From Runella defluvii (GTDB taxonomy: Bacteria > Bacteroidota > Bacteroidia > Cytophagales > Spirosomataceae), in assembly GCF_014195535.1 (NCBI RefSeq), contig NZ_JACIBY010000020.1, positions 1 through 64,000 of the forward strand: a stretch of DNA of 64,000 bases. Direction: 5' to 3'. A program made the position numbers and the translations under genes. This document shows, in pieces, positions 1 to 10,356 of the stretch. Below the pieces are notes generated by a model that saw only the letters and a list, made by a program, of their open reading frames with translations, searched no databases and had not been told where the DNA came from. Each line of letters opens with the position of its first letter. The stretch's first letter is position 1.

Positions 1-1859
1 TCAATCTCAAAAACCACTTCGTTGTCCGAATTATCTACCCACTTCAAATCTATCTGACTACTGCTTACCACCGTCAACGACAAATCACTCGGCGACTTGG
101 GTACTGACACGGGCGGAGACAACGTTATCGGATCTATCACGTTGCTATAATCAGAAAATCCAAAGGTATTTTTGGCTCGAACTCGGTAGTAATACTGAGT
201 AGAAGGGGTCAAGCCTTTATTTGAATAACTCATCACGTTGGCACTGATTTCGTCAATTTTGACAAACGTTGTTTTATCAGTACTACGTTCAATTTCAAAG
301 CTTGTTTCATTGTCCGAATTATCCGTCCAAGACATATCAATTTGATTTGTACCTTGAAACGTTATCACTAATTTGCTTGGAGCAACTGGCTTGCCTGATG
401 TCTTAATGCTGGTTCCATTCCACCCCGATGCACCTGTACAGTTTTTAGCTCTAATTCGTAAATAATAAACTGTATTTTCCTTCAACCCATTCAAAGAACC
501 TGTCGTTACACCAACCCCAAACTTTGTTGATTGTGCTGCACTAAAATCCGCTTTTAAATCATACTCAAATTCAAAACTCTCTTCATTGTTCGAGTTATCG
601 TTCCACTTAAATTTAATTTCACCTAGGTTATTTGTAGCAGTTGCTGATAACTCACTAGGAGCTGTTGGTAAGGGAGGTATTAAATCTGTTTTATTAAGCT
701 CCCAATCTGAATTTCCCCCCGAATTTTTTGAACGAACTTGTACATAGAAAGTCTTACAAGGAATCAATCCCGAAACGGTATAACTCGTAACATTTACCCC
801 TACCGAAGCACTCTTACCGTACGCAGGCGTATCGCCCCATTCGATGTCGAATCCTGTTTCATTGGATGAATTGTCTTTCCAAGTTACCGTTACTTGCGTG
901 CCATCAGCACTTGCTTGCAAAGAAGGAATACTTGGTTTCGCAGGCGCGGAAACATCTGTGGTGGCCGAAACAATATTTGACCAGCCAGACGCATACTGAG
1001 TCTTGTTAACGGTTGTCTTGGCCCGTACTTGGATGTAATAGGTACTTCCCGAAGTTAAGTTAATAATTTTAGAAGAGGTTTTAGAAGCATCTAACTCCAC
1101 TGATTCCACTCCTCTGGCAAACGCTTTGTCAGTAGAATACCTTATTTCGTACAAATCAGCCGCTTTAACGGCGTTCCAAGAAATGCCAATGGAGGTTTCG
1201 GCCTTGCCAGTTATGGCCAATCCTGTCGGGATAGCAGGCGTTGGATCTAGTGTTTTGGCTTGGGTAACGCTCCAGTCAGAATAATTTAAGGCAGCTGGAG
1301 TCGTCTGTTTGCTCACCCGAACTCGAATGAAATAGTTCGTATTGGGTAACAGCCCTGTTAAAGAATAGCTTCGCGAACTCGTTAAGGGAGGGGTAACTGG
1401 GTTGGAAAAATTAGCATTGTTGGCATACTGTAACTCAAATTGCCCAGAGGTCAGGTTACTCGTCCACGCCACGTTAATTTGGGTAGCCGAAATTACGACG
1501 GGCGTACTCAACACAGGAGCAGTTGAGAGCGTCCAGCCTGTAATCAATGCCGTTGGAGTGCTATTTTTCCCGCTGAGCACCGCGTAAATTCGGTATTGGA
1601 ATTGAGTATTGGGCGGCAGACTGGTATCGACAAACGCCCTGTCGGTGCTTTTGGGCTCACTTACTTTTGTGTAAGTATTACCGTCTAACGGTTTTCGCTC
1701 AATTAGAAATTTATCGACGTTTTTACCATCGTGCGTCCACGCGAGGCTTACCGTAGAGGTGGTTGTCTCGCTGACTTTAAAATCGGTGGGAGCTACTTGG
1801 GCATAACATTGTATGCAAATAGCTAGGCTTATCAAAAGCCAAATAAATGTCTTTGACAT
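1..1859 (-). CDS. Secreted multi-FN3 protein (3' end outside window)
   Basis: The gene reads leftward from an ATG at 1859 and is still open at the window edge, so only about 619 N-terminal codons are visible. It begins with a signal peptide ending in CYAQ. I count at least seven fibronectin type III modules of about 90 residues, beginning near residue 21. Several carry a repeated W-x-D-N-S-x-N-E motif and the Y-x-x-R-V-R-A strand typical of FN3. The protein is probably secreted, and FN3 arrays commonly act as spacers or ligand-binding stalks. It starts 49 bp after the stop of another FN3 gene and is likely the last visible gene of the operon starting near 12.15 kb. Because its C-terminus is missing, I cannot tell whether it ends in a sorting domain or an enzyme domain. 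Confidence 0.85.
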   Translation of the reverse strand, partial: MSKTFIWLLISLAICIQCYAQVAPTDFKVSETTTSTVSLAWTHDGKNVDKFLIERKPLDGNTYTKVSEPKSTDRAFVDTSLPPNTQFQYRIYAVLSGKNSTPTALITGWTLSTAPVLSTPVVISATQINVAWTSNLTSGQFELQYANNANFSNPVTPPLTSSRSYSLTGLLPNTNYFIRVRVSKQTTPAALNYSDWSVTQAKTLDPTPAIPTGLAITGKAETSIGISWNAVKAADLYEIRYSTDKAFARGVESVELDASKTSSKIINLTSGSTYYIQVRAKTTVNKTQYASGWSNIVSATTDVSAPAKPSIPSLQASADGTQVTVTWKDNSSNETGFDIEWGDTPAYGKSASVGVNVTSYTVSGLIPCKTFYVQVRSKNSGGNSDWELNKTDLIPPLPTAPSELSATATNNLGEIKFKWNDNSNNEESFEFEYDLKADFSAAQSTKFGVGVTTGSLNGLKENTVYYLRIRAKNCTGASGWNGTSIKTSGKPVAPSKLVITFQGTNQIDMSWTDNSDNETSFEIERSTDKTTFVKIDEISANVMSYSNKGLTPSTQYYYRVRAKNTFGFSDYSNVIDPITLSPPVSVPKSPSDLSLTVVSSSQIDLKWVDNSDNEVVFEI

Positions 1860-1908
1860 GGTATTTGATATTTATTTTTTAGGAAGTCTGTATTCCTTAT
1901 AAAATCTA

Positions 1909-3966
1909 CTACAACATTTTAACTTCTACAGCGGCACTAAATGGACTTTCTTGACCATCTGAAAACAATACCTTGAGCACATACTTGTACCTATCTGATT
2001 GAAGCGGCTTGTCTACAAATTGGCTTTCTGATGCTTTTGCAAATCCAATCAAATGATACCCTTGCTTGGTCTCAGCTCGATAAATGGCGATACGATACTG
2101 TGTACGTTGAGGGTACAACCAAGTAAGCAAATTCAGCTTACTCTCCTTATTATACGTCACTTTTAGGACAGGTGCTTCAGCCGTCCATGAACGGGGTAAT
2201 CGTTTGGCTGTTTTAGTGATTGATGGCTCAGAAACCAAGCCATTATCATCAACTACTTGAATGAAATATTCAAAAACTGATTCCGACTGGAGCTTATCCA
2301 CAAAAACTTCAGGTGATTTAAAGCTTTTAACTTTTACCCACTCTCTCCCCGATTCTCGGCGGTACAGTTGGTATTCTACGACATCATTGCTTGGGCTACG
2401 TTGCCATCGAATTGTCACTGTATTGTCTTCTTTTACAGCAACTTCTGTTATAAGCGGGGCTACAGGTCTGATTATATCGGGGCGCTTGGCAGGGGCTGAT
2501 GCCGAAAATTCAGAGATATTAAAATGTTTATCTACGGCTACAACCTTGTAATAAACATTCTTGGTCAATGATTGAAGTGTAATCGTATCCTTGAATACCG
2601 TATCCGCGACCATCCGTTTGGTAATTTGCGAAAACTCGTGGTCTGGGTCATTGGCAAAATATACATAGTACCCTTGTACATCCATCTCAATATTACGTTT
2701 CCAAGTAAGTGTAACGGTACCCGCTTTATTGGCTTTATCGGTGATTACTTTGGCCATTAACCCCTTTGGAGCAGCAGGTGCTACGGTGTCGTTCATAGCC
2801 ACATAAGCAGGAAAAGAAGCTCGCTCGTTCCCCGCCGTATCCACCGCCACTACCCTGTAGTGATTCGCCGCGGTTGGGTCTGCCTTGTAATCCACCACAC
2901 GGGTTGAATCTTTCGACACAAACCTACCTACTTTTTCATATTGGCTAGATATATTTTTGGCCCGAGTCACCCAAAAACCCCTTAAATCACCCTCTTGCGC
3001 TGGCATTGCCCATTTGATTTCCACCCTTGTTCCTCCCAGATGCCTTGTCGATTGAATCTGAGGCTGGCTTGGGGGAGTTCGGTCTCGGCCCATGGCCATG
3101 ATAAACGTTGGTGCAGTCACCAGCTCACCAAATGGGGTTATTCCTATCAGTTTGTACAAGCAAGGGCGGTAGTTTTGAGTAAGTGAATCTTTGAAATAAG
3201 CTATTTTTAAGGCTTTATTTGAATACATAATAGGTGATGTAGAAATCCGCTTGTAGGTCTTTCCATCCTCAGATTTTTCTACATGATAAAGCACAAAATC
3301 TTTCAGGTACGAAGCCGCAGGCCAAGTGAGTAAGACTGTTTTTTCGAGCTCTTCTTTTTGCAAATTAGGAGGAAGTCTGCGGGTCGTATTTCGGGCGGCA
3401 TTAATGACTACATAAGCTGTATCTGCCTTATTTTCAACTTGAAAGCCAGCAGTAGCTGAATAAATTCGATAGACGTAGGTTTTTGATTTTTCAAAATTTG
3501 AATCGGTATAACCAAGACCCATTTTTTGGGCTGTCTTAAAAGATTTAAACGCAATGAGGCTGGCCGTAAGATGCCTCATAGTGAGCTGACTAGCCTCTTG
3601 TTGACCCAATTTATTATCAATGGAAGTAGTAACAGGATCTCCGTTGATTATTTTAGCCGCTGCCTTATCTTCGACCGAGTTAGGTGTTGAAAACGTTGGG
3701 CGAAGTGGCTGGGCTGTTAATCGTTTGAAAACAAGAGCTTTGCCTTTGACTACTTCGGCGCGTTCTACCACATACCCAGCAGAATTATTCGCTACCCAAT
3801 CTGTTGCTTCAATAGGCATCCAACGTAGTCGAACGGTGTCGTTTTTGACCTGTCGCCATACTGACAGCGTACTCTTGGGAATGTTTTTGGGTACCACAAC
3901 TCCCTTCTGCGCAACACTTACAAAGGCCATACAAAGCCCACAAATGAAGATGAATATGGTTTTCAT
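1909..3966 (-). CDS. Secreted FN3-repeat protein, 685 aa
   Basis: The signal peptide (MKTIFIFICGLCMAFVSVAQ) is followed by a chain of FN3-like modules. The clearest are at about residues 300-395, 400-495, 500-590 and 595-685, with the repeated ending Y-x-V-V-A-V-D or Y-x-x-x-V-V-D. The first 200 residues are more divergent. The protein ends with the last FN3 strand and has no recognisable C-terminal sorting domain. Its ATG overlaps the stop codon of the giant gene upstream (ATGA at 3963-3966), which indicates translational coupling and probably matched production. Function is unknown; a surface or periplasmic partner of the giant protein is the simplest inference. Confidence 0.88.
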   Translation of the reverse strand: MKTIFIFICGLCMAFVSVAQKGVVVPKNIPKSTLSVWRQVKNDTVRLRWMPIEATDWVANNSAGYVVERAEVVKGKALVFKRLTAQPLRPTFSTPNSVEDKAAAKIINGDPVTTSIDNKLGQQEASQLTMRHLTASLIAFKSFKTAQKMGLGYTDSNFEKSKTYVYRIYSATAGFQVENKADTAYVVINAARNTTRRLPPNLQKEELEKTVLLTWPAASYLKDFVLYHVEKSEDGKTYKRISTSPIMYSNKALKIAYFKDSLTQNYRPCLYKLIGITPFGELVTAPTFIMAMGRDRTPPSQPQIQSTRHLGGTRVEIKWAMPAQEGDLRGFWVTRAKNISSQYEKVGRFVSKDSTRVVDYKADPTAANHYRVVAVDTAGNERASFPAYVAMNDTVAPAAPKGLMAKVITDKANKAGTVTLTWKRNIEMDVQGYYVYFANDPDHEFSQITKRMVADTVFKDTITLQSLTKNVYYKVVAVDKHFNISEFSASAPAKRPDIIRPVAPLITEVAVKEDNTVTIRWQRSPSNDVVEYQLYRRESGREWVKVKSFKSPEVFVDKLQSESVFEYFIQVVDDNGLVSEPSITKTAKRLPRSWTAEAPVLKVTYNKESKLNLLTWLYPQRTQYRIAIYRAETKQGYHLIGFAKASESQFVDKPLQSDRYKYVLKVLFSDGQESPFSAAVEVKML

Positions 3967-6900
3967 GGATTAGTTTTGAGCTTTAAACTATTGTTGAATC
4001 GAGTTACAATTGTAAGTGATTGAGTGAGTATCTCTTGTTGTTTTTTAAGAATTGCTTCCATGCCTTCATATCGGACTTGGGCAGTAAACGTAGCACGGTC
4101 GTTCATGCTAAAATTAGATTGTAGTCCCTGTGCACTTGGCTGTGCAATTGAACTAGTCTGGTTAGTACTAACACTACTATTTATTCCTCTATTTTTAACT
4201 ACGTTTCCATCTAAAACAGGGTATCTGTAGTCAAATGTAAAGGCATAGTCCCCCGCCGTAGGAGCTGTGATTAGTTCAGGGGCTGCGTATCGTATGAATT
4301 CGTTGTAGTCAAATTCAATTCCCATCTTTCCATTTTGGTAAGCAACGTCCAAGTACTGAGCTGTAGAAGTTGAAAAGGGGGGATTGGAGACCCTACCCTC
4401 ATTAAATTCCGTCTGAAGGATGTATTTCATTTGAACGTGCCATGGCGTATTGAGAGGAACTTTCGTTGTTGAAATAAACCGATCAACCGACGCATTGACG
4501 TAGCGATTCTTATACACTGGATTCAAGAAATCGGTACCTATTTCAAAACTATCCCAATCTTCATCCAGCATAAACGTTTTAGTAAACACATAAGAATCAG
4601 GACTTTGATGATAACTTGGAGATGGTTTCAAGGTAGCCATCTTATCGGCAAAGGTGTTGAACTTTGACGTATGAAACACCAAACGATACACTTGTGTCAC
4701 TACTGTCTCGACTGGAATGGCTGTTGGTGTTCTATTGGTACTAGGTTTGCTTGGCTGAGTTAATTCTTGTTGGGTGTTTTTACCAACTGACTGGTTTGTC
4801 TTGATTTCATGATGTTTGGTGTAAAACTCAATCCTTACATCTGTATCATTAGGTAATTGTGGGGTTGTGTACTCAATGGCAGCTTCTACATCATTGATAT
4901 TTTTGTACCTAAACGTCCCTTCACCTATGAGCTCATTGTTAGCATAGATTTTAGTCGTCAAATCACTGGCAGCGAGCGCTTTTAGCTCAGAAAATTGCTT
5001 ACCCAAAACCAAAAATTTCTGTCCATGACTTTGTAAAAAATATTTCTGATTGACGGCAGGATACGCAAACTTGATGTCAGACGGATTCAACGTATAACTA
5101 ATGGGCACAATTTTAAATTGTTGCACTTTGATATACTCCGTAGAGCCCCCATCTTGATAAGTAGGCTTTTCTTGCCAAGTCCCATCTCCTATTTTTTCTT
5201 TAACCCCTAACACAATTCTAAATGTTAGGACAGAACCTATAGGGAGAGAGTTAGTAGGCGCAAGCCAATAGTTTTCTTCCGTTTGTGAAACTGACACAAA
5301 GCGCGTTGGAATTTCTTCACCGCTTCCTTTTGATACTTTTACTGATTTGACAAACCATACCCTTTTCAAAATAGTGCCATCAGGCTTTCTAAGTGTCCAA
5401 CTTTGAGAAATTGGTTTGTTGTAAAATACCGTTATAGCTTGCGTAGGTTCCAGCGATGGAAGGCTCTCGCCGCTGCTAAGTTGAGGTTTAATTGCCGCAA
5501 TAACGGGCAATGAGTTCTCGCGGTCGTTAAACGAAGCTGTTTTATCAATACTACAAGGTTCTCCTAATTTAAAGTCTATGGCCAATCCCTGCGCTGCCAC
5601 TTTATCCACAATTCTATCGGTTATACTTTTGGCTTCCTCATCAGATCCACTTACCCAATTCCATAGTCTATCTACCGTTTCTGCCCCTTTATCAACAAGA
5701 GTATAAATACCACCAGTAGCCAAACCTGCCGCAGCTTCCAGCGCAACCGTAAATGATTCTTTGTCTAGTTCCAATTGGCCTTGCACCCACGTTGGATTTG
5801 GGCCACCAAAAGTAGCAACCGCCATTAGTGAAATAGATGCTAACTTTACCGATTCGCTGTCAGTAACGATGATTAGTTGCCCATCAGCGAAGCCATATAC
5901 TTGACCAGTCGCATAGTAATTATTAATACCGAAGTCATCGGCACTTCGCCCGCATTGGGGCGTTAGGTAGCGCACCATCGCCAAGTCAAAACCCATCCCA
6001 AATGTAACAGATGCTGTAACTAACGGTGTTTCAACGCCGATACTCCCACCCAAGTAGGCACCAAAAGCCAATCCTGTACCACTCGACGCCTGAGGGTCAA
6101 AAGCAGGGCGATGATTCGTTAAATAGGCCCTAATTGACTCAGGAAAATTTAGCGGAGGTAATTCCATTACTTGCCCAATGCCGTACGTGCCCATACAGAA
6201 ATACACTCCCGACCGAAGATCTCCTACTTCTGGAATGATCAATGATACTTGAGCATAGCGCCCCATTCCGTTCAAATCGTTGTGATACAACCCTCGATTG
6301 GAACTACCCCACGGATTACCAAGATAGACATACCAGTTCCCTTGCCCAAAATACATTACTAAACGTCCAGCTCTATCATTGGGGCCTTCGGTTCCTTTCA
6401 CCACATTTCCAACATTGACATACACATTGCACTGACCAGCTAAAATATTTTGAGTAAAATCGTAGGTGAGACTCACATCGGCCGCCAACTTAATGGGGTC
6501 AGAGATGGCAATGGCATTTTCTGGAACTGGGCCAGGTATTTTTAAGAACCTTACGGCACCTCCTACAGTAAAGGTAAGAGGAGCAAGATCTGTCGTGAGT
6601 CCAGCTTCAAAAGTCATGACCCCGTTAAGACTATACCCCTGCGAAGCTGCTTCTTTTACCATGACTCCCAGTCCTATTCCTAACGCATCTTTGGAAGGTA
6701 CCAAAGGTGGAGGTAAACAAGCCCCATTGGCCGTACTTTGATTTAGCCTAGCTGCAAAACTAGCAGCATTGGGTTGTTTTTTCATATTATACCAAAAACC
6801 ACCTGCAAAACCATCTATTGCAATGGGAGTTTGCGGAATTAGGATATTGAGCCCTTTGATAAAGCCTTCTATATAAAAATAGCGAAAGGCTTCTCTATTG

Positions 6901-9900
6901 TTTTTGACAGAGCCAAACATCCCTTGTACTTGCCCCATGATGGGGGCGGGGATTTTCATTTCTAAGGTAATACAACCTCTAAAGCCATTGCCAAAAGTAG
7001 CGTCGTTTTTAATAAAATCAAGCGAGCCACTTATGTGCGAAACTGACACATCGGTATCTATGGATATTTTCTTGAAGTCAACTGCCAAATCAAGCGTGGG
7101 TTCAAATTCGGGGCTCAATTTGGTCGTTAAATCAAGCCCCGTAGTTAGGCCAAAGCCCGCGCCTTCTTTGAGATTGAGAACTACGTCAAAACCAAACCCA
7201 AACCGAATTCCGTCGGCCGCCAATTCAAAGATAGGACGAAACTTTTCGACCGAAATTGGAAACCCACCTGCCTTGGAATCGTCGTCGGAGGAGGCACCAC
7301 CAACAAATTTTTGAGGGCTTGCAAACGAAACGTTCAGACTATCAGTAACAATTTTAGAACCATCGAAATAGAAGTTCTCAAAACTAATCCCTGGCATTGT
7401 CACGCCTTCGTCTTCTGCTACTATTGAAAGTTTACCGTTTAGTTTGAACAAGAGCAATTTATCGGGGTCATCAAAGTGTCCTTCTGAGTTAAAATCGATG
7501 CTACACCCTGCACCTAATGTAAATACCGTCCTAAGTTTTTCAATTTTCAAATCAACGTTTTCGGGCAAACTAAGCTTAAATGCAATGGGTAGATCGTCAG
7601 AAAGCGCATCAGAGACCTGATCAGGAATATCACGGATATCGGTCGCTGGCTGACGTAAAAAGTCAAGCATATCCAAACGATAAGGAAACGCACTTCCTTT
7701 GTCAAACAGCTTAAAGTGAAGTTTTCCGTTGAGGTTAATCGCCGTAAATTCTCCGCCTAACATCTGCATGTTCAAGGTATCTATTGAAACTCCAAAGTTG
7801 GCTAGTTTACCTCCGCCTTCAATCGTCATAATGTTTCGGACATGCGCGTCAAAAGCAATGCCTCTTCCTTTAAATCCAATTAAAAGGCCATCTATTTCGG
7901 CCGATGGAGACTGGGTACCGCTACCGACTTTGAATTGCTTCGGTAGCTGTACAGTGGCTTTTTTAACAAAAATACCAGTCCATGTATTTTGCAAACTTGC
8001 GTCTGAAGCAATCCCATTTCTAAGGACAGCGGGGATAGACTCCCAGCCTTCTGGGTTTTTTAGGGTAGATAAATCGAGCGCAACTTGATTTAATGAAAAG
8101 CCCCATTGAGGTACATCTTTGAACGTAAAGGGCGTAGTTACGTCAGATGTAAAAATCAGATTATCGAAGTTATCCACCGCTTCCCCATTAAACGCAATCG
8201 TTACTGCGCCTTTCGCTGGTGCTTTCGGTATAAATGTCATGGTGTCTAACTTAACTTCCCCAGAGACTTTAATGGTTTTGAAATTCCCATTATCTAAGGT
8301 TAAGAAGGTTACCTGGTCGTTAGGCTGGTCACTCCCCGACCCTTTTAAAATGAGTTTGTGGTTATCGGGCAACGAAAAGCTCAAATCACCGCCTAAATAA
8401 AAGGTCGATTGAGCCAATGAAAGTTGTCTAGGTGAGAAACAGACGTTTAGGGCTCCAAAATAAAGTCGATTGTTGATACCTGCTATATATGGTGTTTCTA
8501 CTACCAGAGTGGCCGTCGCTTTCCTCGGCGTAAAAGTCATCCCAAATACACCAATACGTAAGGGCTCACTACCTGCGTTACCACTGTATCCAATTGGCAA
8601 GCCTGTTTCAAAATCTTCGTTTGCTAATTGCTGTAGGCTTCGGTCAATGTTTCGTATTGTTCCAAAAGCGCTTTGAGCAGCATTAGCCGCTTGGTTGGCA
8701 GACACATCTAGCACGTTAGCGGCTTGATTTGCCGTCGAAACTGCCGAGTGAACTGCCGTTTGGGTATCATTGATAATTTGGCTAGTTGTATTAGCTGTTT
8801 CTGATATGCCATAAAGTATTCTTGAAATATCGTTTGGCAAGGGGAGCTGGCTTGCACCTCCTGTGGCATTCTCAACCACATTTGTTGCCGTTTGCGCTTG
8901 ATTGGCTATATTATCGGTTGTATTATTGACCGTGCTTCCTGCTTGGTTTACCTCTTCTTTAATGGTAGCAGTGGCTTGGAGTACTTGCGGTTTCACCGCC
9001 TGAAAAGCGCTATAGAGGGCGGCGATAGGCCCACTCTCAGGATACGATTCATCTTTCAACCCTTCTGCAAAGCCATCTATGGCTACTAGCACATTATTGC
9101 TAAACCTATTCACTTTTAGTCCAACCAGTTTCACTTTAAACTTGGCTGCAAAAACTGGTATTCTTACTAATCCCGTTCCATTAAACACCTCTCCTTCTTT
9201 GTTTGCTTGCGTTATTGTCACCTTGAAGCACCCTACATATACTTCATCCCCACCGCTAAGTGAAGTCGCAGGCGTTCCTCCTGTTGGTATTTGTATTTCG
9301 TTACAATTACCATTGAGGCAATTGAAGGGCAAATTAGGGTCTTCTTCATTTGCGGTTAAGCCAGTGTAAGGTTTAGTTTCCTTTTCACCGTAGGTAAAAT
9401 TAATCGCTTGACTATTCCCATTGTTGGGAAGAGAGCCATCAATCGCCGAATTTGTGCTTGCTTTTATCCAAATAGCATACTGATGGCCTAATTCGAGAGG
9501 TTTACTAAATTCTTGCGCCAATAAATTGACAATCTGTGTGGGATTACCTGTCCCCGTAATACTTGATTTTACAATAAAGTTACCATCGTTTCGGTCTTGT
9601 AGTGTAGCTTGAACTTGATTGGGGTCTAAAACTCCATCAGGCATTTCGACAATAAATAAAGTATAATTGAAATTGGCAGTAATCACCGAGTTCAGCTCAA
9701 ATACGGGAGGTGTAAAGGCCACTTGAAACGGCATATTTGGGCCTTGTAGTGGCGTTATTTCATTACAAAACGGGCAAAGTTGGCCATTAATACTATTAAT
9801 AAGGGGAGGGTTAAACTGCTGAAAGGAGATGTCAGCACAGCCTGTATTACTGAGGGCATTGGTATTTTGTTGATTGAGTGTCTCTGCACGTAATCTCAAA

Positions 9901-10343
9901 CAGAGTTTATAGTTACCAGAGGGGATTTGTCCGTCAGGGTTTCCTAGAAGAAAATCTCGAAGCGTTTGGCCATCGTTCGTAATGAAACTATCCTCATAGA
10001 ACAAATCCTGTAATTCTTGAACTGTATAGGTTTTTGTACCTGCTATCGTACCAGCTGGCCCTAATACCCCTCCCGATGGAAGTGCATTAGGATTGGTTAA
10101 AATCTTAAAATTCGTTGACGGTGATGACATCTCTGCTTCAATTTGAAAGGGCTGGTTGACAGACGTTAAATTGGTCAAAGTAAGAATCATTTGTCCACTG
10201 CTTGCCAAGTCTTGCAGCTCAGAAAGTCGGGAAAGGGGGCGTTGGGTTGCCACCGAAAAAGTAACAGATACCGCTTGTCCGAAAAGAGAAATCGGAATCA
10301 TTAAAAGGAGAATAACTAACCACTGTTCGAATATCTTTTTCAT
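3963..10343 (-). CDS. Giant secreted beta-rich protein, about 2,126 aa
   Basis: I chose the ATG at 10343 because it gives a clean signal peptide (MKKIFEQWLVILLLMIPISLFGQ) and leaves 13 bp after the upstream gene; an in-frame start at 10436 would run into that gene. The N-terminal 300 or so residues form a beta-rich domain that may be the TANFOR domain of Bacteroidota surface proteins; this is from memory and uncertain. Residues about 445-580 are rich in Ala, Asn, Gln and Thr and look like a coiled coil. A very long beta-rich middle follows, with repeated phrases of the type F-x-F-x-G-x-x-L-x-x, and a C-terminal region of beta-sandwich-like stretches. There is no catalytic motif I recognise. 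The gene is coupled by ATGA to an FN3 protein and preceded by an outer-membrane barrel. A large adhesin or surface scaffold is the best guess. Confidence 0.85.
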   Translation of the reverse strand: MKKIFEQWLVILLLMIPISLFGQAVSVTFSVATQRPLSRLSELQDLASSGQMILTLTNLTSVNQPFQIEAEMSSPSTNFKILTNPNALPSGGVLGPAGTIAGTKTYTVQELQDLFYEDSFITNDGQTLRDFLLGNPDGQIPSGNYKLCLRLRAETLNQQNTNALSNTGCADISFQQFNPPLINSINGQLCPFCNEITPLQGPNMPFQVAFTPPVFELNSVITANFNYTLFIVEMPDGVLDPNQVQATLQDRNDGNFIVKSSITGTGNPTQIVNLLAQEFSKPLELGHQYAIWIKASTNSAIDGSLPNNGNSQAINFTYGEKETKPYTGLTANEEDPNLPFNCLNGNCNEIQIPTGGTPATSLSGGDEVYVGCFKVTITQANKEGEVFNGTGLVRIPVFAAKFKVKLVGLKVNRFSNNVLVAIDGFAEGLKDESYPESGPIAALYSAFQAVKPQVLQATATIKEEVNQAGSTVNNTTDNIANQAQTATNVVENATGGASQLPLPNDISRILYGISETANTTSQIINDTQTAVHSAVSTANQAANVLDVSANQAANAAQSAFGTIRNIDRSLQQLANEDFETGLPIGYSGNAGSEPLRIGVFGMTFTPRKATATLVVETPYIAGINNRLYFGALNVCFSPRQLSLAQSTFYLGGDLSFSLPDNHKLILKGSGSDQPNDQVTFLTLDNGNFKTIKVSGEVKLDTMTFIPKAPAKGAVTIAFNGEAVDNFDNLIFTSDVTTPFTFKDVPQWGFSLNQVALDLSTLKNPEGWESIPAVLRNGIASDASLQNTWTGIFVKKATVQLPKQFKVGSGTQSPSAEIDGLLIGFKGRGIAFDAHVRNIMTIEGGGKLANFGVSIDTLNMQMLGGEFTAINLNGKLHFKLFDKGSAFPYRLDMLDFLRQPATDIRDIPDQVSDALSDDLPIAFKLSLPENVDLKIEKLRTVFTLGAGCSIDFNSEGHFDDPDKLLLFKLNGKLSIVAEDEGVTMPGISFENFYFDGSKIVTDSLNVSFASPQKFVGGASSDDDSKAGGFPISVEKFRPIFELAADGIRFGFGFDVVLNLKEGAGFGLTTGLDLTTKLSPEFEPTLDLAVDFKKISIDTDVSVSHISGSLDFIKNDATFGNGFRGCITLEMKIPAPIMGQVQGMFGSVKNNREAFRYFYIEGFIKGLNILIPQTPIAIDGFAGGFWYNMKKQPNAASFAARLNQSTANGACLPPPLVPSKDALGIGLGVMVKEAASQGYSLNGVMTFEAGLTTDLAPLTFTVGGAVRFLKIPGPVPENAIAISDPIKLAADVSLTYDFTQNILAGQCNVYVNVGNVVKGTEGPNDRAGRLVMYFGQGNWYVYLGNPWGSSNRGLYHNDLNGMGRYAQVSLIIPEVGDLRSGVYFCMGTYGIGQVMELPPLNFPESIRAYLTNHRPAFDPQASSGTGLAFGAYLGGSIGVETPLVTASVTFGMGFDLAMVRYLTPQCGRSADDFGINNYYATGQVYGFADGQLIIVTDSESVKLASISLMAVATFGGPNPTWVQGQLELDKESFTVALEAAAGLATGGIYTLVDKGAETVDRLWNWVSGSDEEAKSITDRIVDKVAAQGLAIDFKLGEPCSIDKTASFNDRENSLPVIAAIKPQLSSGESLPSLEPTQAITVFYNKPISQSWTLRKPDGTILKRVWFVKSVKVSKGSGEEIPTRFVSVSQTEENYWLAPTNSLPIGSVLTFRIVLGVKEKIGDGTWQEKPTYQDGGSTEYIKVQQFKIVPISYTLNPSDIKFAYPAVNQKYFLQSHGQKFLVLGKQFSELKALAASDLTTKIYANNELIGEGTFRYKNINDVEAAIEYTTPQLPNDTDVRIEFYTKHHEIKTNQSVGKNTQQELTQPSKPSTNRTPTAIPVETVVTQVYRLVFHTSKFNTFADKMATLKPSPSYHQSPDSYVFTKTFMLDEDWDSFEIGTDFLNPVYKNRYVNASVDRFISTTKVPLNTPWHVQMKYILQTEFNEGRVSNPPFSTSTAQYLDVAYQNGKMGIEFDYNEFIRYAAPELITAPTAGDYAFTFDYRYPVLDGNVVKNRGINSSVSTNQTSSIAQPSAQGLQSNFSMNDRATFTAQVRYEGMEAILKKQQEILTQSLTIVTRFNNSLKLKTNP

Positions 10344-10356
10344 GGGTTGTATCCTG